From Candidatus Omnitrophota bacterium (lineage in GTDB: Bacteria > Hinthialibacterota > Hinthialibacteria > Hinthialibacterales > JAKPRU01), in assembly GCA_029557025.1 (NCBI GenBank), contig JAKPRU010000470.1, positions 1-5,325 of the forward strand: a stretch of 5,325 nucleotides of DNA, written 5' to 3'. The position numbers and the translations under genes were made by a program. Positions 1-4,344 of this stretch are shown piece after piece (the stretch's first letter is position 1; every line of letters begins with the position of its first letter). Under the pieces are notes generated by a model, which had not been told where the DNA came from, searched no databases, and was given only the letters and a program-made list of their open reading frames with translations.

Positions 1-1
1 T

Positions 2-49
2 GAGGAACAGATCATCGGGATTCTCCGGAAGGCGGACAAGGGGGAGAAG
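2..49 (+). pseudogene. IS3-family orfA fragment (N-terminal helix-turn-helix start)
   Basis: The frame starting at base 2 reads EEQIIGILRKADKGEK, which matches the conserved opening of IS3-family OrfA proteins (pattern F-T-E-E-Q-I-I-x-I-L-x-E-A). The first few codons lie left of the window. After about base 49 the orfA reading is lost and orfB sequence begins in a different frame. The helix-turn-helix is incomplete and the leucine zipper that pairs OrfA with OrfAB is absent, so this is a non-functional scrap. Confidence 0.7.
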
Positions 50-50
50 T

Positions 51-356
51 ATGGAAGTCTTTTCAAGCCTCGGAGAGGCGAAGGTCCTCCTCGAACGCTG
101 GAGCCGGTACTATAACACCGAGCGCCCTCATAGCAGTCTGGGGTATCAAACCCCCAGAGAGTATCAGACGACCGGGGCTTACGCCCAGCCGGGGGCGCTG
201 TCCCCAGACCCCCGGAGTTTATCGCTTTCGGGGCCACCGGATGGGCAGGAACGACAAAAGGAAAGGCAGAGCGATCTGCCCTGCCCATCCGCGCTCGGGT
301 CGCTCTCCAGCGGAGCCCTATCCTCCGGGCGGGCAAGGACCAGTATACCAGGCTGA
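51..356 (+). pseudogene. IS3-family orfB fragment (transposase C-terminal end)
   Basis: The frame reads EVFSSLGEAKVLLERW, then YYNTERPHSSLGYQTP at about residues 20-35. This is the hallmark end of the IS3-family rve integrase domain. The D-D-E catalytic residues all lie upstream of this segment in complete proteins, so none is retained. The ATG at 51 is probably an accident of the deletion junction, not a true start, and there is no convincing Shine-Dalgarno sequence before it. Beyond the conserved part the frame stays open for about 60 more codons of low-complexity, Ser/Gly/Pro-rich sequence to a TGA at 354-356. This tail is longer than I would expect for the family. Confidence 0.75.
239..290. 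repeat. Compound inverted repeat inside the IS remnant tail
   Basis: GGATGGGCAG at 239-248 and CTGCCCATCC at 281-290 are perfect 10-bp inverted partners. Nested between them is a second perfect stem, GGCAGA (265-270) and TCTGCC (275-280), closed by a GCGA tetraloop. The unpaired left side between the stems is A-rich (249-264). The structure would form a strong two-part hairpin in RNA or single-stranded DNA. No T-tract follows, so it is not a standard intrinsic terminator. Confidence 0.7.
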
Positions 357-392
357 ACGGGATCAAGAAGGACGACAAAAAACCGGGAATCC

Positions 393-429
393 TAACATTT
401 TGAATGGACCTCAAAATGGGGGCCGGTCA
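393..429 (+). repeat. IS3-type right terminal inverted repeat
   Basis: Read on the minus strand from 429, the sequence begins TGACCGGCCCCCATTTTGAG and continues with GTCCATTC. This is the usual look of IS3-group ends: a 5'-TG start, a C-run, then an A/T block and a GTCCA block. It gives a sharp outer boundary for the element at 429. The flanking target duplication cannot be confirmed because the left end is outside the window. Confidence 0.7.
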
Positions 430-719
430 GCTGCCGGGCCGGGGTGCGGAAAGGCTCGAGCCGCAATCCACAGGCTCTTACGCCGGCATCCTGTTGCCTT
501 GCTGCAAGGGAAAGTAATTACAAGTTCCGTCACCCCCCTGCTTTCTTTTCCGATATGCTATGTTCCTTCTTTTCCGTGCCGAATTATTAAAAAACTTCAC
601 CACCACATCTTATTATATCACCCCCCCCTCCGTTGCGTATCAAGCGGGTTTTTCAACAATTTTTTATTTTTTAATACCGTTGTGGAGGAAGAGGGAAAAC
701 GGGAACCCCTCCACCCCGG

Positions 720-741
720 CCCTCTCCGTAAACGGGGAGGG
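720..741. repeat. Hairpin CCCTCTCCG-TAAA-CGGGGAGGG
   Basis: Nine-base arms at 720-728 and 733-741 pair fully, with one T-G wobble, around a TAAA loop. C/G-rich CCCTCTCC/GGGGAGGG hairpins of this look are common dispersed intergenic repeats in many Gram-negative genomes. It is the first of three adjacent hairpins. Confidence 0.65.
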
Positions 742-754
742 AGCGTTTACCAGC

Positions 755-774
755 ATTCCGGCGCAAGCCGGAAT
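755..774. repeat. REP-like hairpin ATTCCGGC-GCAA-GCCGGAAT
   Basis: Perfect 8-bp arms at 755-762 and 767-774 flank a GCAA (GNRA-type) tetraloop, followed by the typical CCAGGA extension. Sequences of the form CATTCCGGC...GCCGGAATCCAG are familiar short dispersed repeats in bacterial intergenic regions, and neisserial dRS3 has a similar ATTCC...GGAAT architecture. Genome copy number cannot be judged from this window. Confidence 0.75.
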
Positions 775-783
775 CCAGGAAAG

Positions 784-803
784 GCGGGAGCTGACGCTCC
801 CGC
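784..803 (-). terminator. Strong hairpin after the aldolase gene, possible terminator
   Basis: Perfect 8-bp arms GCGGGAGC (784-791) and GCTCCCGC (796-803) flank a four-base loop. It lies 16 nt past the stop of the minus-strand aldolase gene, in the right place to end the operon transcript. On the minus strand it is followed by CTTTCCTGG, not a run of Ts, so termination may be weak. The hairpin may instead protect the mRNA 3' end, or simply be part of the repeat cluster. Confidence 0.45.
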
Positions 804-819
804 ACTCCAAGAATCGGTC

Positions 820-1710
820 TTACTGTTCGCCTTCGAGGAAATGCAGGGACTGGAGGATCTGGCGCAGGTTTTCGATTTCGCCCGGACCGAGGTCCCGGTT
901 TGGCGAGCGCAGATGCCCGGCGGGCAACCCCCGCAGATTCATCCCTGCTTTCAAGACCCCAATCTGATTGGGAACGAGGCCCGGCGCGACCAGCTGGTGA
1001 ATCCGCCGCTGCAATTTCTGCGCCGCATCCCAGTCATCCCGGTCCACAGCCTCTGTAAACTTGCGGAACGTATGCGGCAGCCAGTTTCCAAAGGAACACA
1101 CGATGGACCGGACTCCCTCGCGGAATGAGGCATACTCGTATTCATCAATGCCGCAGAACACGCAGAACTTCTCATCGCTGATGGTCAGCCAGGCATGAAT
1201 GCTGTCGAAACTCCCGCTTTCTTTTACTCCCACGAGATTGTCGTGATTGGCGCGGAGACGTTCCATCAGTGCAAGGGAGATATTGACTCCGGTTCGCTGC
1301 GGGAGGTTATAGAGCAATGTCGGGAATCCGGGAACGGATTCCAGAATCGCGCTGTAGTAGCGATACAGCGCTGTCTCATCGTAGGTGAAGAAATACGGGG
1401 CAATGATGCCGATTCCTTTCGCGCCGGCCTTTTGGGCGTGTTGCGCAAGTTCGATAGTCGGACGAAGCGCGTTCGCCCCGACCTGCACCAGCACAGTCAG
1501 CCGGTCGCCGACCGAAGCGACAGCGCGCTCGGTCAGTTGTTTACGCTCATCCACAGTCAGAAATGGAAACTCTCCCGTGGTTCCGCAAAGATACACGCCA
1601 TGTACACGTGCATCGGCCAGATACCGGCACAGTTTCTCGAACGATTCGTAATTAACGGAACCGTCCTCATCAAATGGGGTCAGTACGGCAGGAAATACAC
1701 CACGAAACAT
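820..1710 (-). CDS. DapA/NanA-family class I aldolase or lyase, substrate unresolved
   Basis: This 296-aa protein has the normal length for the dihydrodipicolinate synthase/N-acetylneuraminate lyase family of cytoplasmic TIM-barrel enzymes. Members form a Schiff base between a lysine and an alpha-keto acid, often pyruvate. Visible motifs: GTTGE (43-47) for keto-acid carboxylate binding, catalytic Tyr134 in YNLPQRTG (134-141), Arg139, and the Schiff-base lysine Lys163 in GVKES (161-165). By eye against E. coli DapA, the triad tyrosine Tyr107 is replaced by Phe107 (APYFFTY). This argues against a confident lysine-biosynthesis assignment, so dapA is not given. Other family activities (sugar-acid aldolases or dehydratases, NanA-like) are equally possible. 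The ATG at 1710 is preceded by AAAGGA about 7 nt upstream. The gene starts 26 nt after the AsmA-like gene and is probably the last gene of that operon. Confidence 0.9.
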   Translation of the reverse strand: MFRGVFPAVLTPFDEDGSVNYESFEKLCRYLADARVHGVYLCGTTGEFPFLTVDERKQLTERAVASVGDRLTVLVQVGANALRPTIELAQHAQKAGAKGIGIIAPYFFTYDETALYRYYSAILESVPGFPTLLYNLPQRTGVNISLALMERLRANHDNLVGVKESGSFDSIHAWLTISDEKFCVFCGIDEYEYASFREGVRSIVCSFGNWLPHTFRKFTEAVDRDDWDAAQKLQRRIHQLVAPGLVPNQIGVLKAGMNLRGLPAGHLRSPNRDLGPGEIENLRQILQSLHFLEGEQ

Positions 1711-1736
1711 ACTTTGTTCCTTTCTATTGGGAATGG

Positions 1737-2708
1737 TTATTCTTCTGATTTTTTCTCGCGATTGAAAATGCCTTTCAGAATAGAGCCTACACCTTCTACG
1801 GTGGTTTTGGCGGCATCCGTAGCGGTTTCACCGGCCTTCTGAGCGGTCCCGGCGACCCCGGCCCCGGCATCCAGGGCTGTCGACCCCACTTTACCCGTTA
1901 CTTTCCCCGCCGTGTTGAGAATCGTTTCCGCTTGACCAAACACATTACCCGGCATGGAAGAGATGTTGCCGGTCAGCTGCTGGACAGCCTCCCTGGGGAT
2001 GGTGGTGGAACCGCGAAAGATCCGCATCAGTACCTGATTGCGCAGGTTGACCATCAGTTCGTTGCGAGGATTGAAATTGGGATCGTTCAAATCGCCTTGA
2101 ATGCGGATGGGGTCCAGAATGATGTCTCCGTGTGCATCCTGAATAGCCTTGACCGCAAATTGCGACATCCCACCGGTAAACAGGGCGCTGACGGTCTGCA
2201 CGCGAGGCTCGAAATCCGACCGATACAGCGCCACATGAACCGTAGTATCCAATTGTGTTCCCCGGATGGACAGTGTGTCACTGACTGCAAGAACTCCGGA
2301 GGCAATGGTCAGTGGGACGGAATCCGGAAGGTATGGATTGAGCGCTTCCGCCCGGTCGATCCGAATCTCCTGCCGGGAGGCAATATCCCACAGGCCGTGT
2401 TTCCGTTCCATTGTGAGCGCACAGTTTGCTATTCCCGGACTGGGTTCGATCAATTCTGCGGAAAGATTCCATTTAAGTTGAGAACCGTCCGCCGACGGGA
2501 TCAGTAAATTCTCCATCGTTGAATTCACGGGCCGGAATCGCCAGTTGATTTTTTTCTGCGGGGAGAGATCGTGCCGCATCAGGAAGGCATCGGAATTGAG
2601 CGCAATGGACTGAATGCGAAGGCCGGATTCGGAGGGGGAGGAATCGGAGGCGTATGTTACGGTGAACAAAGCCAGGATGATCGCCGGAGTCCATATTATT
2701 CTGTTCAT
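1737..2708 (-). CDS. Exported AsmA/DUF748-like protein with alanine-rich C-terminal tail
   Basis: This 323-aa protein begins with a clear Sec signal peptide: MNR, a hydrophobic core at residues 4-17, and likely cleavage after TYA (20). Residues 30-230 are beta-rich. The segment at 185-215 (AVKAIQDAHGDI, then PIRIQGDLNDPNFNP) resembles the conserved end of AsmA/DUF748-type envelope proteins, where a D-G-I-hydrophobic strand leads into G-D-L-x-D-P-x-F. Those families are linked to outer-membrane lipid homeostasis, but this one is much shorter than usual. Residues 265-312 are Ala/Gly/Thr/Lys-rich and amphipathic, like LEA or apolipoprotein-type helices, ending in GIFNREKKSEE. The frame is open up to an ATG at 2933, but 2708 is preferred: the signal peptide starts there, and AAGGA lies 10 nt upstream, overlapping the stop of the preceding ORF. 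Family assignment is by resemblance; the molecular role is unknown. Confidence 0.8.
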   Translation of the reverse strand: MNRIIWTPAIILALFTVTYASDSSPSESGLRIQSIALNSDAFLMRHDLSPQKKINWRFRPVNSTMENLLIPSADGSQLKWNLSAELIEPSPGIANCALTMERKHGLWDIASRQEIRIDRAEALNPYLPDSVPLTIASGVLAVSDTLSIRGTQLDTTVHVALYRSDFEPRVQTVSALFTGGMSQFAVKAIQDAHGDIILDPIRIQGDLNDPNFNPRNELMVNLRNQVLMRIFRGSTTIPREAVQQLTGNISSMPGNVFGQAETILNTAGKVTGKVGSTALDAGAGVAGTAQKAGETATDAAKTTVEGVGSILKGIFNREKKSEE

Positions 2709-2715
2709 GATTTTG

Positions 2716-2889
2716 TCATCCTTCCGGTTCGGGTTTTTGAATCTGTGTCGAAAACAAAGGATCGTCTTTTTCTGCTTCTTCCTCGAAATTCGGACAGGAA
2801 TCCGAGTCCGGTATGAGGGAAGCAACTTCCAGTTCACAGACGCAGTAGCCGCCGCCATTCCAATAACAGATGTGCATTGTACAACGCAT
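2716..2889 (-). CDS. Small Cys-rich acidic protein, unrecognised, start uncertain
   Basis: From the ATG at 2889 this gives 57 aa: a Cys-rich first half (MRCTMHICYWNGGGYCVCEL) and an acidic Glu/Asp/Pro-rich end. The same frame stays protein-like upstream to about 2985 (KCGLLIKPGDVYAGVEKR), directly after the stop of the 171-aa gene. No ATG, GTG or TTG is available in that part. The true protein may therefore be about 85-90 aa, started at a rare codon (CTG at 2970 or ATC at 2985), or joined to the upstream gene by a frameshift. The stop codon (2716-2718) overlaps the Shine-Dalgarno sequence of the AsmA-like gene 7 nt on, which favours real translation and coupling. KCG...IKPGDVY loosely recalls short zinc-ribbon proteins with C-x-x-C...I-K-x-G-x-x-Y, but the second Cys of the pair is missing. 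No function is assigned. Confidence 0.45.
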   Translation of the reverse strand: MRCTMHICYWNGGGYCVCELEVASLIPDSDSCPNFEEEAEKDDPLFSTQIQKPEPEG

Positions 2890-2984
2890 TCCACTCTTTC
2901 CCCGGAAAGCGATTCGTTTTTCGACTCCAGCATATACGTCTCCCGGCTTTATGAGAAGCCCGCATTTCAGGGTCTGTTGTCGGA

Positions 2985-3500
2985 TTACATTGTTCGAGGC
3001 TGGTTCAGCACGGCGAGAACGGCGGTCATGAGCGCGTGATTCGGAGTCGGAAAACACTCTTGAATGGAAGGAATCCCGATAACGGAACGGATTTGGGTTG
3101 CATCCCCGACCTGGACCAGTTCCACACCGCATTGCCGGTTGCTTAACCACTCCATACACTGCCCCACGGTCGGCAGCCAGAGGCAATCGTCAATTTCTCC
3201 TTCGTCAATTTCCTCATCATACCCATTTTCAGGGAAGGAAATTCGGAAGATCAGGGAATGGTGATTGGGATCAGGGTGGGATTCGTCGTATTCGCAGACC
3301 ATCCAAACCAGTTTCAGGGCGCTCTTGTGAGAGATGGGGTCCTGGTGGATACACCAGTCGCCTTCATCAGGCTCCCAGATGAGGTGCCTTGTATAGCCCC
3401 GCGACAGACGGCGCAGATCCGCCGCCAATGGAGTCAGCGTTGCCAAATGCTTCTCGATAAATGCCCGTTGCTTCAAGAAAGGCTGCGCCTCCCAGGACAA
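2985..3500 (-). CDS. Hypothetical cytoplasmic protein, 171 aa, TTG start
   Basis: I do not recognise a family. The protein has no signal peptide or membrane segment and is acidic overall. Visible parts are an N-terminal helix with basic and leucine residues (8-40), WEPDEGDW (42-49), a strand-rich centre (62-90), an acidic loop ENGYDEEIDEGEIDD (91-105), WLPTVGQCMEWL (108-119) and a closing helix ending NQPRTM. A W-L-P-T-x-x-Q-hydrophobic pattern occurs in assorted hypothetical proteins of accessory regions, which is not enough to name it. The start is taken as TTG at 3500: a TAG in frame lies only 30 nt upstream, GGGAG sits 4 nt before the TTG, and no ATG occurs until codon 67. It is the first gene of the minus-strand string, with the small Cys-rich ORF directly after it. 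Confidence 0.7.
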   Translation of the reverse strand: MSWEAQPFLKQRAFIEKHLATLTPLAADLRRLSRGYTRHLIWEPDEGDWCIHQDPISHKSALKLVWMVCEYDESHPDPNHHSLIFRISFPENGYDEEIDEGEIDDCLWLPTVGQCMEWLSNRQCGVELVQVGDATQIRSVIGIPSIQECFPTPNHALMTAVLAVLNQPRTM

Positions 3501-3504
3501 AAAA

Positions 3505-3509
3505 CTCCC
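3505..3509 (-). promoter_or_regulatory. Shine-Dalgarno GGGAG deciding the TTG start
   Basis: On the minus strand GGGAG is followed by TTTT and then the TTG at 3500-3498. The spacing of 4 nt is short but usable. It is the only ribosome-binding-like site before a possible start in this frame, because a TAG at 3530-3528 closes the frame just upstream. Confidence 0.5.
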
Positions 3510-3557
3510 GATATTGCATTCGAAAGCCTAGCGGAAAAGGCGGAATAGTGATAGTCG

Positions 3558-3566
3558 TGGTATGAT
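3558..3566 (+). promoter_or_regulatory. Candidate extended -10 promoter (TGG-TATGAT) for the GGDEF-RHH gene
   Basis: TATGAT at 3561-3566 is preceded by TGG, fitting a sigma-70 extended -10 element (TGnTATAAT) with one mismatch. The hexamer 17 bp upstream (AGGCGG) is a poor -35, which extended -10 promoters tolerate. Transcription would start near 3573 and leave a leader of about 105 nt. A TGATCA palindrome (3563-3568) overlaps the -10 and could be an operator half. This is inference from pattern only. Confidence 0.4.
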
Positions 3567-3666
3567 CAGCATTGCATGGATAACCTGCGTTTCCACGCCG
3601 GTGAGACTTTTTCAGGTGGTGTCAAACGGTCTGCCGGGTGAGGATGGGTGAGACAATCCTCGAATC

Positions 3667-3672
3667 GGGGAG
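3667..3672 (+). promoter_or_regulatory. Shine-Dalgarno GGGGAG deciding the GGDEF-RHH start
   Basis: GGGGAG lies 7 nt before the ATG at 3680, close to ideal spacing. Earlier in-frame starts (GTG 3638, ATG 3644) have only GGGTGAG-like sequence placed too close or none at all, so the start at 3680 is preferred over the 14-residue-longer version. Confidence 0.7.
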
Positions 3673-3679
3673 AGAGACA

Positions 3680-4339
3680 ATGGGAGTCCTTTTGATTGAT
3701 GAGAAAATACTGTTTCCACGCCAGTCTCGAAAGACAGAAGCGCCGAATCAACGATTAATGATTGACCGGATTCTGTCCCTGTCGGCGGAATCCGGGCTTC
3801 CCACGAGCCTGGCGATTTTGCAGATCGGGGATCCCCGGTGTTCGCGCTATGTCTCGTCGGAGTACATGCCCGCCCTGAAGATTTTAGCCAGGCTGTTGCA
3901 AGAGGAAACCCCAAAGGATTTCCTGTACGACCGATATGGCGAAATGGGGATGATCTGTCTCTGCCCGGGCTGCACTCTGGAGGAAGCGAGCAGAGCGGTC
4001 AAAGATATCCGGCAAAAGTTCCATAAGGAAGTGCGCGAACGCGGTCGATGGGATACGGTGATTCTCGCCGGAGGTCTGGCGGAGTTCCCGCAGCATGGGA
4101 TAACCCGCACGGAGATTCTGCGCCATGCCGAGGAGGCGCTCTATGTTGCGCTGCATTCCGGCGGAGACTCGATCCAGATTCCGCCCGAAGAGACTCGCAG
4201 TCGAATCTCGCTCGAACTTCCTCGCGTTCAGCTGGAGCGACTGAGACAAGCGGCGGAGCAGGAAGGGGTGGAAGCGGAGGAGTTGATCCGTGAGGCGATT
4301 GATGATCTGTTGCGGGAGGATCGTGGCGGTCCGCGGTAA
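3680..4339 (+). CDS. Degenerate GGDEF domain fused to a C-terminal ribbon-helix-helix domain
   Basis: This protein has 219 aa. Residues about 23-167 follow the diguanylate cyclase (GGDEF) fold: LMIDRILSL helix (26-34), a first strand SLAILQIGD (43-51), RYGEMGMICLCPG (85-97) at the active-site hairpin, helix EEASRAVKDIRQKF (101-114), strand VILAGGLAEFP (127-137) matching the family's S-x-G-hydrophobic-A strand, and HAEEALYVALHSGGDSI (149-165) matching A-D-x-A-L-Y-x-A-K-x-x-G-x-N. The catalytic GGDEF is replaced by GEMGM (87-91), and the metal-binding aspartates of the first strand are Gln48 and Gly50, so cyclase activity is very unlikely. No clear RxxD inhibitory site is seen. Residues 173-212 (RSRISLELP, then a helix, then EELIREAIDDLL) match a CopG/MetJ-type ribbon-helix-helix DNA-binding domain. 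Inferred role: a DNA-binding regulator whose pseudo-GGDEF domain senses a ligand or dimerises. It is divergent from the 171-aa gene and convergent with the sigma-54 activator. Confidence 0.8.
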   Translation: MGVLLIDEKILFPRQSRKTEAPNQRLMIDRILSLSAESGLPTSLAILQIGDPRCSRYVSSEYMPALKILARLLQEETPKDFLYDRYGEMGMICLCPGCTLEEASRAVKDIRQKFHKEVRERGRWDTVILAGGLAEFPQHGITRTEILRHAEEALYVALHSGGDSIQIPPEETRSRISLELPRVQLERLRQAAEQEGVEAEELIREAIDDLLREDRGGPR

Positions 4340-4344
4340 TTGTT

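Larger units (their letters stand above)
1..429 (+). mobile_element. IS3-family element remnant, internally deleted, right end present
   Basis: Seen: a short IS3-type orfA N-terminal segment (2-49) lies directly against an orfB C-terminal segment (51-356), and a typical IS3 right end finishes in TCA at 429. In intact IS3-family elements these two segments are roughly 1 kb apart, because the rest of orfA and the whole DDE catalytic core of orfB lie between them. This copy therefore carries a large internal deletion and cannot encode an active transposase. The left inverted repeat is outside the window, so it is not known whether both ends survive. If they do, the copy could in principle be moved in trans by a full-length relative. 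The family call rests on recognising both ORF ends and the terminus; the specific IS name is not recognised. Confidence 0.8.
430..819. other. Gene-free interval between the IS end and the aldolase gene
   Basis: No open frame here looks like a real protein. The reading frames crossing it are continuations of the IS tail or translations of repeats. Contents seen: a 13-bp palindrome CCTTGC-T-GCAAGG at 497-509, an AT-rich stretch at about 580-680 interrupted by eight Cs at 621-628, a TTTTTCAACA motif at about 652-661 of a type often found in intergenic DNA, and a block of three hairpins at 720-803 listed separately. Confidence 0.7.

Noticed and set aside
241..1128. Long plus-strand open frame of 295 codons across the IS tail, intergenic region and aldolase gene
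   Set aside because: It runs through terminal repeats and hairpins and then antisense to the well-supported aldolase; the translation is low-complexity and shows no family features.
1195..1842. Plus-strand open frame of 215 codons
   Set aside because: It is antisense to the aldolase gene, whose catalytic motifs are all in order on the minus strand.
1932..2507. Plus-strand open frame of 191 codons
   Set aside because: It lies antisense to the AsmA-like coding region and has no recognisable motifs.
2709..2933. N-terminal extension of the AsmA-like gene from ATG 2933
   Set aside because: The extension is basic, not signal-like, and would bury the signal peptide at residue 76; the start at 2708 has its own Shine-Dalgarno. 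Kept as a finding because the 2933 site is well formed.
3558..3577. Possible sigma-54 promoter (TGG ... TTGC)
   Set aside because: The spacing between GG and GC is 13 nt instead of the required 10, and the -24 element lacks CAC.
3638..3679. Earlier starts (GTG 3638 or ATG 3644) for the GGDEF-RHH gene
   Set aside because: They have no properly spaced ribosome-binding site, while ATG 3680 has GGGGAG at 7 nt.
3570..3679. Riboswitch leader, for example a c-di-GMP (GEMM) or cobalamin type
   Set aside because: None of the conserved core sequences of these classes could be found in the leader by eye.
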